Assembly: GCA_963989245.1 (NCBI GenBank) | Contig: OZ022346.1 | Location: 59,450,231-59,514,230, forward strand | Direction of reading: 5' to 3' | Source: Nansenia antarctica | Taxonomy: Eukaryota; Chordata; Actinopteri; Argentiniformes; Microstomatidae | DNA: 64,000 nucleotides | Shown here: positions 44,555 to 56,358 of the stretch, piece after piece | How the letters are laid out: each line of letters begins with the position of its first letter | How positions within the stretch are numbered: the first letter of the stretch is position 1 | Translations under genes and position numbers: made by a program | The notes under the pieces: generated by a model | What the model was told of the DNA's origin: nothing | The model's database searches: none | What the model saw: the letters and a program-made list of their open reading frames with translations, nothing else

Positions 44555-45490
44555 ATAAGCATCTTGTTTATTTAGTTTATTTATTGGAAGGATCCCCATT
44601 AGCTATGCCCATAGGCATGAGCTACTTTTAGTGGGGTCCACATTTAAAACATACATTACAAATAACATTTAACATGTAAAACATACTTAAATTACAAATA
44701 TAAAACATTAAAATATATCATACATCATACAATTTTACATTTGGCATAATATAAAACACTTATATATCTAATTGGAGTCCACATTTAAAACATACATTAC
44801 AAGTAACATTTAACATATAAAACATACTTTAAATTACAAATATCAAACATTAAAATATATCATGCATTATACAATTTTACATTTGGCATAGCCTAATATA
44901 AAACACTTAAATCTCTAGTTACATAAAAATAGAACAAAATTACAACCATGTTAGAGATGACTACACATTTCCATCTAGTGTCACAAGTTTGCTGTACCCA
45001 GGTGTTTCCTTATCTGCTTTTTGAACATACGTTTACTTGTCACGTTTATAATTTCTGTTGGTAGTAGGTTCCATGACTTCATGGCTCTGTATCCCACTGT
45101 GCGTCTAAGAAAATGTGTATTAGCTTTAGGGAGTGAAAACCTTCCTTCTGTTACTCGTCTAGTGACATAGGTACTGTATGTGAAGCCAAGTTATTATTTA
45201 GTTTGTTATACTGATCTGCTGGAGTTTTATACTGTAAAAGGCTCCATGTTGACAAAAGAAGTGCAGCTGTGTAAATGTTGAACAGGCCATGGGACCTTGC
45301 TGGAATATAGGGGGGAGGAGATCTGATATGTATTTTGGTCCAAGACCGTTTGGTGATTTGTATGCAATTAGATAAGTATGGAGTACTTTGAATTAAATTC
45401 TCTGAGAGACAGGTAGCAATGTAGAGATCTCAGGATTGGTGTAATGTGTTCAAACTTGTGTTTTTGTTAGGACCCCAGCAGAGGCGTTTT
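44555..45490 (-). mobile_element. old LINE 3' region with internal duplication
   Basis: GGATCCCCATTAGCTATGCC and GTGGGGTCCACATTTAAAAC are the reverse of a widespread fish LINE 3' end. A stretch of about 137 bp (CCACATTTAAAACATACATT ...) is repeated near 44640 and 44778. Beyond 45050 the minus strand gives fragments of LINE coding sequence. Decayed. Confidence 0.6.
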
Positions 45491-45524
45491 GCATGAGCTG
45501 GGCAATGGGCAATTCAAAGTGCTT

Positions 45525-45622
45525 TACAGCGTTAGGGTTAGATACAACAGATTGACATACAGCGTTAGGGTTAGATACAACAGATTGACATACAGCGTTA
45601 GGGTTAGATACAACAGACTGCT
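45525..45622. repeat. 33-bp tandem repeat, three copies
   Basis: AGCGTTAGGGTTAGATACAA plus CAGATTGACATAC, three times. It contains a single TTAGGGTTAG per unit and is not a telomere array. Confidence 0.9.
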
Positions 45623-45639
45623 GTACAAATACAGCAAGA

Positions 45640-46130
45640 GGAGGATAGTGAAGTCTATTATTATCATCCTAATTATGAAGGGTGAAGAAACACTTCATCA
45701 TGGTCTGATGTTAATTGAACAATTTCTTTATTGATACAAGGAACATCTTCTCCTGCAGAGAGAATGCAGAATGGTTCCAAATCCTACTTGTCTGAGCTGA
45801 GACACATGCCTTTATAGGTTTCCTTAAAAATGATCTCATAGTGTGACGTTTTAATGTATTCATCATACTTCATGGTACATTCATACTTACTATTGTTCTA
45901 TACAGTTACATGTAAAAGCTAGTTCTTATTATAAAGCATGTCGAATTTACACCAACTGTTGTATGTGTGTCAGTGCATAGCAGGCCGCCACCTGTCGTAT
46001 GTGTGTCAAGTCAAGTCATTTTTATTTATATAAAAATAGCACATTTACAACGACAAAACAGCCGCCCAAAGTGCTTAAAGAACACCCCTACAGTCAACGT
46101 GGTGACAAGGATGACTGACTTGTCATTCCC
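45640..46130. other. no recognised feature
   Basis: AT-rich DNA with a short CAAGTCATTTTTATTTATAT motif common to fish retroposon tails near 46015. Nothing else supported. Confidence 0.4.
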
Positions 46131-46830
46131 AATGAATGAATGAATGAATGAATGAATGGTCTTTATTGTCATTGATATAGTACAGGTACCATACAACGAA
46201 ATTTAGGAGGGGGTGCTAGGAAGGGGGTGCTAGGAAAAAAAATACTAAAAACAAGAAGGGAAAAAGAGCTGGTTTACATAAATAAAGGCTATATATACAC
46301 TATCCACTATACTATACTATACAAATAAAACACTGTGCTGTACTCTATGCTATGCTATAAATATCCTAACATTTCCTATCTCTGAACCTTATGTACCCGA
46401 GGGTTGTCATATTGCACATAGTATTATTGCACATTAATTTAAAGTGTCGCAGTTTGCAGGTTTGAAATGTTCACAGTTGTGTTTCAGTATTGCACTTGAT
46501 TACAATCTAGTAGCTGCCATCAAATTGTCTAGATTGTCCAGGGCCTAGAACCTAGGTCTTTGCTGTGTTCAGGGCCTGAATGGCCCTGGGGTAGAAGCTG
46601 AGCTTCAGTCTGTTTGTCCTTGCGGACATGGTCCTGAACCGCCTGCCCGAGGGCAGCCGAACAAAGTGTTCGTTCCCAGGGTGGGATGGGTCTCTGGAGA
46701 TCTTGGAGGCCTTCCTGAGGCAGCGTGTGTTGTACAGCTCTTCTGTGCAGATGATCTAAACACGCCTGATCCTGCGTGTCCTCTGTGTAGTTAAGCTGGT
46801 TTGAGTCATGGCTGCAAAGGAGAAACACAT
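46131..46830 (-). mobile_element. LINE 3' fragment, same family as 54389-55343
   Basis: Read on the minus strand it gives the C-terminal coding end (coded between about 46830 and 46540), the 3' UTR and finally AATGACAATAAAG and a (CATT)n tail at 46131-46155. It is 5'-truncated with several frame breaks. Confidence 0.85.
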
Positions 46831-47377
46831 TTGTAAACGCTTTAAACTCTTATGGCAGTAATGAACCCTACACATCTTATCGTTTATCAAACAATACCCT
46901 CAACAATGATTGACTACTTTTAGAATTGATCACAATCACAGTCTAGTCTCTGTCATCAGTTCCATTGTGCTTAATAAAAACACTGCATACTGCTACAGTG
47001 TCGACAAGGAGATGCCTCCATTGCTGCAGCTTGAGATCCATCTATATCTAAGCTACTTGAGAAAGAAAAAAAAGCATCTCTAAAATATTGTTCAACTGTA
47101 ACAGATTGTTTGGACATCAGTGGATGATTTACTGAAAAAAGTTTGAATAACACTTATTTACTTCAGGATGGATCTTATGGTCAGCATGGTAACACTTTGT
47201 GACGTTAGAATTATAAGGTTCTATCTCCATTTTTGGTCAAAATTGAGGTTTTTACATAATCTGATCCATTAGGTGTTTATTAATGCCTGTGTGGTGTTAT
47301 TTTTAAAATGTTGACAATTTAAACATTGAAATTGAAATTGAAATTTTAAAAATAAATGTTGACATTTTCTTTTTGAC
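46831..47377. other. no recognised feature
   Basis: AT-rich sequence with a short (AAATTG)n patch near 47325. No exon or RNA gene seen. Confidence 0.4.
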
Positions 47378-49114
47378 CTGAAGGTAGTACTACTGAAGTT
47401 CTATCAGCATGTTAAATGTGCAACAAGAGGAGAAAAAACACTGGATAAGGTATACACCAACATCAAGCTTGCTTACAAGGCTAGACCGCTAGCTCATCTA
47501 GGCATGTCTGACCATGTGTCAATCCTCCTGATCCCAGCCTACACTCCCATGAGGAAAAGTGCTCCCATCACCACTAAGACTGTCAGAACCTGGCCAGCAG
47601 GGTCCGCTCCACTGCAGATCTGCCTGAATGACACCTCATGGCAGGAATATGAGCATGAGGACCTGGAACAGTTCACGTCGTCGGTTCTGAACCACATAGT
47701 GAACTGCACCAACTCAGCCACCGTGGACAAACGGGTCCGGGTCTACCCCAACACGAAGCCATGGATGACTGGGAAGGTCCAAAAACTGCTCAATGAGAGG
47801 GACAACGCCTTCTCAGCGAAGGACACACTGCTGTACAGCACCACCAGGGCTAACCTAAAGCGTGGCATCCGGGAGGCCAAGGCAGACCACAGAGAGAAGA
47901 TTGAGGAATGCTTCCTGAGCAACGACTCCAGGCGGGTGTGGCAGGGGGTTCAGCACATGACAAACTTCAGAGCCAACAGGCTCACAGCCGCGGAGGACGA
48001 CCCCCTGCTGGCGGAAAAGCTGAACTCCTTCTACGCCCGGTTCGACGAGGGGCGAATGGAGGTAACCACAACACAAACACCACTCTCTCCAGCTCTCAGC
48101 AGCCTCACCCTCACAGAGCATGAAGTGAGACGCGTGCTGAAGGCGGTGGACCCCAGGAAAGCCTCAGGGCCGGATGGCGTCCTGGGACGGGTGCTGAGGG
48201 ACTGCGCCGACCAGCTGGCCGGGGTTTTCACCAACATCTTCAACCAGTCCCTGTCCCAGGCCACCATCCCACCCTGCCTGAAAACCTCAACTATCATCCC
48301 AGTCCCGAAGAAAAGCACGGTGAGCTGCCTAAACGACTACCGCCCGGTGGCACTCACACCAATCATCATGAAGTGCTTCGAGAAACTAGTCCGGGCCCAC
48401 ATAGTCACACGCCTCCCGCCCAACCTGGATCCATACCAGTTCGCCTACAGACCCCACAGGTCCACAGAGGACGCCATCGCGACGACTCTCCACTCCACTC
48501 TATCCCACCTGGAGAGGGGAAACAGCTACGCGAGACTGCTCTTTGTGGACTTCAGCTCTGCCTTCAACACCATCCTTCCAGACAGGCTAGTGACCAAACT
48601 ACTAGACCTGGGACTATCACACTCTATATGTGCATGGATCAAGGACTTCCTGTCTGACCGCCCCCAGAGGGTGCGGGTGGGCTCCCACACCTCCACAGCC
48701 CTCAGACTCAGCACTGGGTCCCCCCAGGGCTGCGTGCTAAGCCCCATCCTCTACAACCTCTACACCTACGACTTCACCCCCGTCCACCCCAGCAACTCCA
48801 TCGTAAAGTTTGCAGACGACACCACCGTGGTGGGCTGCATCTCGGGGGGGGACGAGGCGGCGTACAGGGATGAGGTAGAGCAGCTGAGCAAGCTGTGCAA
48901 GGTTAACAACCTTCTGCTGAACCAGTCAAAGACCCAGGAAATCATCGTGGACTTTAGGAGGAAAAAATCTGAGGTCCAGCCCCTGCTCGTCGATGGAGGG
49001 AGCGTGGAGAGAGTCTCAACCCTCCGATTCCTGGGGGTGCACATACAGGATGACCTGTCCTGGAAGATCAACACAGTAGCCATCATCAAGAAGGCACAAA
49101 AGCGGCTCTACTCC

Positions 49115-49160
<46 letters not shown>

Positions 49161-49168
49161 TACCGTGA
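47378..49168 (+). mobile_element. CR1/L2/Rex1-type LINE ORF2, 5'- and 3'-truncated
   Basis: The + frame is open from about 47390 to 49168. It begins with the end of the apurinic endonuclease domain (MSDHVSI), then a linker and the reverse transcriptase: RKASGPDGV, NDYRPVALT, VDFSSAFNT, TGSPQGCVLSP, and the catalytic FADDTTVV near 48812-48835, then thumb sequence. After KKAQKRLY the frame runs into a (TG)n tract (49118-49158), so the C-terminal end is missing. The ATG at 47504 is inside the domain and not a natural start. Confidence 0.9.
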
Positions 49169-50540
49169 CTCCTCCAGCGGGTGCTGCACGGTGAGCAGGC
49201 GGGGGTGGCGCAGGCGGGTCAGCTGCTTTTACATTTACATTTTTGGCATTTAGCAGACGCCTTATTCCAAAGCGACTTACAATCAATACATTTGAATACT
49301 AAGCATGTGAATCAGCAGTCCACCATTCGTTGCAGGAAGAGTACTCTAGCTCGGGCCGGGGGCCACTGATAGAAGGAAAAACCTTCTCCCTATTATCGCC
49401 TTCTACTAAAACTTTTTTTTTTTTTTTTTTTTTTTACTGGAGAAACTGAGAAACAGTACAAGGGGGGCAATAGAAGTTCTAGGGACACAGTAGAGGGGAA
49501 AGCGGGTGTCTTTAGGAGACGTAGAGGTGAGGGTCGGAAGATGTCTCAGGAGGAGCAGTTAAGATGTAACCTGAAGAGATGGGTCTTCAGTCTACGACGG
49601 AAGATGGGTAGTGACTCTGCCGTTCTGACAGCCGTGGGGAGCTCATTCCACCAGCGGGGAGCCAGTGTTGTGAAGAGACGTGATCGGGCAGCCCGACTGC
49701 TGTGTAGAGGAGGAGGGGCCAGTCGGCCAGCCGAGGTGGAGGAGCGGAGTGAGCGGGCAGGGGTTTGGGGGGTTACCATTTCCTTCAGGTAGGCAGGGGC
49801 TGTCCCTTTAGCTGCCTGGTATGCAAGCACCAGGGTCTTGAATCTGATGCGAGCTGCTATCGGGAGCCAGTGCAGGGTGCGAAGGAGAGGGGTGACATGC
49901 GAGTATTTGGGGAGGTTGAATACCAGCCGGGCAGCAGCATTCTGGATGAGCTGCAGAGGTCTAATGGCTGAAGCGGGGAGCCCCGCCAGGAGTGCATTGC
50001 AGTAATCCAGGCGGGAGATGACCAGTGCCTGGATCAAGAGTTGCGCTGCCTCTCTGGTAAGGAATGGTCGTATCCTTCTGATGTTGTAGAGGAGGAATCT
50101 GCAGGAGCGAGCCGTTGCTGCAATGTTCTCCGCACAGGATAGTCGGTTATCCAGGATCACTCCAAGGTTCTTGGCTGTCAGGGAGGGGGTTACAGTAGAG
50201 TTCTCCACTGTGATGGAGAAGTCTTGGAGAGGGCAGGCTTTCCCGGGGATGAAGAGGAGCTCAGTCTTGTTAAGATTGATCTTGAGATGGTGGTCAGCCA
50301 TCCAAGTTGAAATGTCAGCGAGACATGCTGAGATACGGGTTGCCACGTGTACATCAGACAGGGGGGGAAGGACAGGAAGAGTTGAGTGTCGTCTGCGTAG
50401 CTGTGGTAGGAGAGCCCATGTGAAGAGATTACCGAGCCAAGAGACTTGGTGTAGAGGGAGAAGAGTAGGGGCCCTAGGACGGAACCCTGGGGAACTCCAG
50501 TGGAGAGGGTTCGTGGAGAAGACAGCGATTCTCTCCAGGT
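48851..50540. repeat. first copy of a perfect 1,690-bp tandem duplication
   Basis: Contains the end of the + LINE, the (TG)n tract, an unassigned 70-bp piece and the 3' half of the minus-strand LINE. Every landmark recurs exactly 1,690 bases later, including the lengths of the TG and T runs. The boundary is at CTCTCCAGGT/GACGAGGCGG. Confidence 0.95.
49229..50540 (-). mobile_element. partial L2-type LINE (inside duplication copy 1)
   Basis: 3' UTR (beginning at the minus 3' end with the reverse of ACATTTTTGGCATTTAGCAG), a T25 run, and the C-terminal 266 codons of ORF2 (49546-50346). Cut at the duplication boundary. Confidence 0.9.
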
Positions 50541-50804
50541 GACGAGGCGGCGTACAGGGATGAGGTAGAGCAGCTGAGCAAGCTGTGCAAGGTTAACAAC
50601 CTTCTGCTGAACCAGTCAAAGACCCAGGAAATCATCGTGGACTTTAGGAGGAAAAAATCTGAGGTCCAGCCCCTGCTCGTCGATGGAGGGAGCGTGGAGA
50701 GAGTCTCAACCCTCCGATTCCTGGGGGTGCACATACAGGATGACCTGTCCTGGAAGATCAACACAGTAGCCATCATCAAGAAGGCACAAAAGCGGCTCTA
50801 CTCC

Positions 50805-50850
<46 letters not shown>

Positions 50851-52230
50851 TACCGTGACTCCTCCAGCGGGTGCTGCACGGTGAGCAGGCGGGGGTGGCG
50901 CAGGCGGGTCAGCTGCTTTTACATTTACATTTTTGGCATTTAGCAGACGCCTTATTCCAAAGCGACTTACAATCAATACATTTGAATACTAAGCATGTGA
51001 ATCAGCAGTCCACCATTCGTTGCAGGAAGAGTACTCTAGCTCGGGCCGGGGGCCACTGATAGAAGGAAAAACCTTCTCCCTATTATCGCCTTCTACTAAA
51101 ACTTTTTTTTTTTTTTTTTTTTTTTACTGGAGAAACTGAGAAACAGTACAAGGGGGGCAATAGAAGTTCTAGGGACACAGTAGAGGGGAAAGCGGGTGTC
51201 TTTAGGAGACGTAGAGGTGAGGGTCGGAAGATGTCTCAGGAGGAGCAGTTAAGATGTAACCTGAAGAGATGGGTCTTCAGTCTACGACGGAAGATGGGTA
51301 GTGACTCTGCCGTTCTGACAGCCGTGGGGAGCTCATTCCACCAGCGGGGAGCCAGTGTTGTGAAGAGACGTGATCGGGCAGCCCGACTGCTGTGTAGAGG
51401 AGGAGGGGCCAGTCGGCCAGCCGAGGTGGAGGAGCGGAGTGAGCGGGCAGGGGTTTGGGGGGTTACCATTTCCTTCAGGTAGGCAGGGGCTGTCCCTTTA
51501 GCTGCCTGGTATGCAAGCACCAGGGTCTTGAATCTGATGCGAGCTGCTATCGGGAGCCAGTGCAGGGTGCGAAGGAGAGGGGTGACATGCGAGTATTTGG
51601 GGAGGTTGAATACCAGCCGGGCAGCAGCATTCTGGATGAGCTGCAGAGGTCTAATGGCTGAAGCGGGGAGCCCCGCCAGGAGTGCATTGCAGTAATCCAG
51701 GCGGGAGATGACCAGTGCCTGGATCAAGAGTTGCGCTGCCTCTCTGGTAAGGAATGGTCGTATCCTTCTGATGTTGTAGAGGAGGAATCTGCAGGAGCGA
51801 GCCGTTGCTGCAATGTTCTCCGCACAGGATAGTCGGTTATCCAGGATCACTCCAAGGTTCTTGGCTGTCAGGGAGGGGGTTACAGTAGAGTTCTCCACTG
51901 TGATGGAGAAGTCTTGGAGAGGGCAGGCTTTCCCGGGGATGAAGAGGAGCTCAGTCTTGTTAAGATTGATCTTGAGATGGTGGTCAGCCATCCAAGTTGA
52001 AATGTCAGCGAGACATGCTGAGATACGGGTTGCCACGTGTACATCAGACAGGGGGGGAAGGACAGGAAGAGTTGAGTGTCGTCTGCGTAGCTGTGGTAGG
52101 AGAGCCCATGTGAAGAGATTACCGAGCCAAGAGACTTGGTGTAGAGGGAGAAGAGTAGGGGCCCTAGGACGGAACCCTGGGGAACTCCAGTGGAGAGGGT
52201 TCGTGGAGAAGACAGCGATTCTCTCCAGGT
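50541..52230. repeat. second copy of the 1,690-bp tandem duplication
   Basis: Identical to 48851-50540 as far as I can compare by eye. Only this copy continues (at 52231) into the rest of the minus-strand LINE, so this is the copy joined to the full element. Confidence 0.95.
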
Positions 52231-54370
52231 CACCTGGTAGGAGCGGCCCGCCAGGTAGGAAGAAAACCAGGAGTGTGCGGTGCCAGAGATGCCCAGGTCT
52301 GAGAGGATGGAGAGAAGGATCTGGTGATTGACTGTGTCGAAGGCAGCAGACAGGTCAAGGAGAATGAGAACAGAGGAGAGGGAGGAAGCTTGGGCAGAGT
52401 GGAGGGCTTCCGTGACAGCAAGGAGCGCAGTCTCAGTGGAATGCCCAGCCTTGAAGCCGGATTGGTGGGGGTCTAATTGATCCATCTTCCGGAGATAGTC
52501 AATCAGTTGTTTAGATGCCGCGCGTTCAAGGGTTTTGGAAGGGAAGGAGAGAAGGGATACCGGTCTGTAATTGTGGACAGATGATGGGTCAAGGGTAGGT
52601 TTCTTGAGGAGAGGCTTGACTCTGGCTATTTTGAAGGCCGCTGGGACAGATCCAGTGGATAGGGAGGAGTTGATCAGGGTGGTAAGGTAAGGAAGGATGT
52701 CGGCGGAAATGGATTGGAGAAGGGGGGAGGGGATGGGGTCAAGAGGGCATGTGGTTGCCCGCTTTGATGTGATAAGTGTGAGAATCTCATCGGGGGAGAG
52801 GGGGGAAAAAGATGACAATCCAGAGATCGAGTGTCGAGGGGGGAGTTTGGAAGGGGTGTTAGCATTGTTAGTGGGAACAGTGTTAGCATTGTTAGTGGGA
52901 GGAGGGAGCGGTGGGGGGAGAAAGGTGCTGCTGATGTCGTCCACCTTTTTTTCAAAGTAGGTGACAAAGTCATCGGCGGACAGGGAGGAAGGAGGAGGGG
53001 GAGGAGGTGGATTAAGGAGTGAAGAGAAAGTGGAGAACAGTTTTCTAGGATTAGAGGCAGAAGAATGTATTTTTGAATGATAGTAGGATGTTTTAGCAGC
53101 TGATGCCGAGGAGGCGTAGTTGGCAAGGAGAGAGTGATAGAGGTTAAGGTCATCAGAAAGGCCAGTTTTTCTCCATTTCCTCTCAGCTGCTCTGAGCTCT
53201 AGTCTACAAGCATGTAGCGTTTCAGAGAGCCAGGGAGCTCGAGGAGAGGATCGAGCTGGCTTCAAGGTTAGTGGACAGAGGGTGTCGAAGGATGAGGTGA
53301 GAGCGGACAGAAGGGTTGAGGATGCCGCATCAGTGGATAGAAGGGAGAAGGATTCGACAGAGGGTAGGGAGGATAGGACAGAAGAAGAGAGGGCGCTGGG
53401 GGACAGGGTACGTAGGTTACGACGAGAGGGTCTTAAGTGGTTAGAGGCTGAGAGGGAAGAGGAAGTTTTGAGGGGAAGGGAGAAGGATATAAAGTGGTGA
53501 TCAGAAACTGGAAGAGGGGTAACGGTAAGGTTGGAAGTGTGGGAAGATCTGGTGAAGACAAGGTCGAGCTGATTGCCTGCCTTATGAGTCGGAGGAGAGG
53601 GGGACAGGGTAAGGCCGAAGGAGAGGAGAAGGTCAAGTACTCCAGATGAGAGAAGCTTCTCAGATTGGAAATTGAAGTCACCTAGTAGTACGAGCGGAGT
53701 GCCATCATCAGGGAAAGAGCTGAGAAGGCCATCCATCTCGCCTAGGAAGTCACCGAGTTGGCCTGGGGGGCGATAGATGACGACAATGTGGAGTTTGACC
53801 AGGGAAGAGACAAAAGCAGCATGAAATTCAAAGGAGGATGTAGACAAGTGTGCCAGGGGAAGGACAGTGTGTGACCACTTGGGCGAGATGAGGAGTCCTG
53901 TGCCTCCCCCTCGACCAGAGGGTCTAGGGGAATGAGAAAAGGAGTAGGCGGCAGAGAGGGCTGCCGGTGTAGCTGTGTTTTCTGGTGTGATCCAGGTCTC
54001 AGTGAGAGCAAGGAAATTGAGGGCCATAAGAGATGCATAAGCTGAGATAGCGTCAGCTTTCCGGACCGCCGACTGGCAATTCCAGAGACCGCCTGCGGCG
54101 ATAAAGTCATGGTCAGTAGAAAGAGGTGGGTAGATGAGATTGGAAGGTTTTCGAGGGGGGATGTAGCATCTAGGTGTCCTCCTGAGTGTCAGAAGAACAG
54201 GGATAGGGAGAAAGCACATTGTGGCAAAAGTCTGTAGAGGGGAAGAGGGCTATGGAACCAACAGAACTAGGACTAGCTAAGCGCACTCAGTAGACCGGAG
54301 TGACTTGAGAAGACAGCAGCAACACTACAAACAACTGGAAGAGAAGGTACTTAGTACCCTGGCTTCCGGC
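50919..54370 (-). mobile_element. nearly complete L2-type LINE
   Basis: Minus strand: a short 5' part (to about 54370), ORF2 from 54219 down to about 51236, then a 3' UTR ending at about 50919 with the GGCATTTAGCAGACGCC tail that also occurs at 49229, 56931 and 59065. Coding capacity is complete for endonuclease and reverse transcriptase apart from one frame break. Confidence 0.9.
51236..54219 (-). CDS. L2-type LINE ORF2: endonuclease and reverse transcriptase, one frame break
   Basis: The first frame (54219 down) has the endonuclease (LNFLALTETWI, IYRPPG, LLGDFNFQ, SDHHFI) and then reverse transcriptase blocks (NYRPVSLLS, LLDLSAAFDTV, GVPQGSVLGPLLF, SYADDTQLF). Near 52055, within a run of seven G (plus strand), the reading shifts and the rest continues in the frame 52036-51236 (LNKTELLF, NAAARLVFN, HWLPIAARIRFK, WNELP). 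A one-base indel in this run explains the break; the same break is in both duplication copies. The protein nicks target DNA and copies the LINE RNA into it. Confidence 0.88.
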
Positions 54371-54388
54371 TTCCTCTCAGGCCTTCCT

Positions 54389-55343
54389 CGATGGACAACC
54401 TGCTGCTGAACAAGTCAAAGACCCAGGACATCATCGTAGACTTCAGGAGGAAAAAGTCCGAGATCCAGCCCCTGCTCATCGACGGAGAGAGCGTGGAGAG
54501 AGTCTCAACCCTCCGATTCCTGGGGATGCACATGCGGGATGACCTGACCTGGAAGGACAAGACAAAAGCCACCATCAAGAAGGCACAACAGCGGCTATAC
54601 ATCCTGAGAGTCCTCAGGAAGGAACACAGCAAGCAGGAGATACTGGTGACCTTCTACCGCGGCGCAGTGGAGAGCATCCTCACCTACGGCATCTGCAACT
54701 GGTTCTCCAGCTGCACAACCGCGGAGAGAAATGCGCTACAGAGAGTCGTGAGAACAGCCCAGAAGATCACCGGCGCCCCCCTCCCCTCTCTGGAAGAGCT
54801 GTACAACACACGCTGTCTCAGGAAGGCCTCCAAGATCTCCAGGGACCCAACCCACCCTGGGTACGAACACTTTACCCGGCTGCCCTCGAAAAGGCGGTTC
54901 AGGACCTTGGCCGCAAGGACAAACAGACTGAAAAACAGCTTCTACCACAGGGCCGTCCAGGCCCTGAACACAGCAAAGACCTAGGTTCTGGGCCCTGGAC
55001 AGTCTGGACGGATTGATGGCAGCTGCTGGACTGAAAAAATCAGGTGTAGTGCTGAGGCACAAATATGTACATTTCAAGCCTGCAAACTGCGACACTTTAA
55101 ATAAATGTGCAATAACAATTGTGCAATATGACAACCCTAGTCGTCTATCTGTACAGTATAGTATAGTGGATAGTGTACATAGCCTTTATTTATGTAAACC
55201 AGCTCCTTCCCTTCTTGTGATTTTTTTAAAAGTGATTTTTTTTCTTTCCTAACACCAGGGGAGCCACCCCTCCTAAATTTCTTTGTTTGGTACCTGTACT
55301 GTAGCAATGACAATAAAGACCATTCATTCATTCATTCATTCAT
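54389..55343 (+). mobile_element. CR1/L2/Rex1-type LINE 3' end
   Basis: The frame 54391-54984 gives the last 197 codons of the polymerase (LLNKSKTQDIIVDFRR ... FYHRAVQALNTAKT), then a 3' UTR with CCTGTACTGTAGCAATGACA, AATAAAG and a (CATT)n tail. It overlaps in content with 48900-49110 but differs at many positions, so it is a separate copy of the same family. Confidence 0.9.
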
Positions 55344-55675
55344 TTTTGTTGAAAAGTTGATTTCAGTGTTTACAGAACAGAGCAGTGCTTAAAGAGATGT
55401 CAGTTGATTTCATTGTGTTTAAAGGAGTCTGACAGACTTTCATGCTTAAAGAGCAGTCATTTGATTTTGCATTTGTTTCTTTTGTTTTGCACACAATAAT
55501 TTGTTCGTTCATCTTTATTTATGAATAAATGTCGTTTTGCTAATACAAGTTATCCATGTATCCCTTTTTTATCCATCCTGTGGGACGGGTCGTGACTCGC
55601 GAGCTCGGGGAGCACCAAGCAGCATCCCTAGGTGCTCCTCTGAGCACTGGCCCCAAAAAGTTATGTGCACCCCTG
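55344..55675. mobile_element. fragment of the hAT element family, inverted
   Basis: It is the reverse complement of the first 330 bp or so of the element at 8519, ending with AGTTATGTGCACCCCTG at about 55674. The other end is missing where the LINE tail begins. Confidence 0.9.
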
Positions 55676-55834
55676 CTAATAGTGTCTGTGTACAATATGT
55701 ACATATAGTTTGTTACAGTTCTGTTAGGGAGGACGTTGTTTGTACGAACTCTGACCTATGACCTATGTGATGATGTCACGTGACATTTGACTGAGACAGA
55801 AACCGGGTCTGTTTCCTTGACGACCGTCTCTCAG

Positions 55835-56026
55835 TGATGACCTCTTATCGGAGAAGGAGGCGCCCTCGCGCCTGGGCGAGCCCCTCACTCCGCCCCTCTC
55901 GCTGCCCATCCAGATCATGCTCCTCCCGCTCAGCAAGAGGTTCCGCTACCACTTCACTGGCAACCGGCAGACCAACTCTCTGGACAAGGTACACACACAC
56001 AGACACACACACAACACACACACACC

Positions 56027-56058
<32 letters not shown>

Positions 56059-56094
56059 GACACACACACACAAACACACACACACACACACACC

Positions 56095-56130
<36 letters not shown>

Positions 56131-56142
56131 GACACACACACA

Positions 56143-56180
<38 letters not shown>

Positions 56181-56246
56181 CACACACACACTCACTCACT
56201 CAGTCATACAAGGTCAGAAAGGACACTCACACACACTCCTAAATGT

Positions 56247-56280
<34 letters not shown>

Positions 56281-56308
56281 TGTCTGTCTGTCTGTCTGTC
56301 TGTTCTGA

Positions 56309-56358
<50 letters not shown>

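Noticed and set aside
45525..45622. Interstitial telomere repeat
   Set aside because: Only one TTAGGGTTAG per 33-bp unit; not a (TTAGGG)n array.
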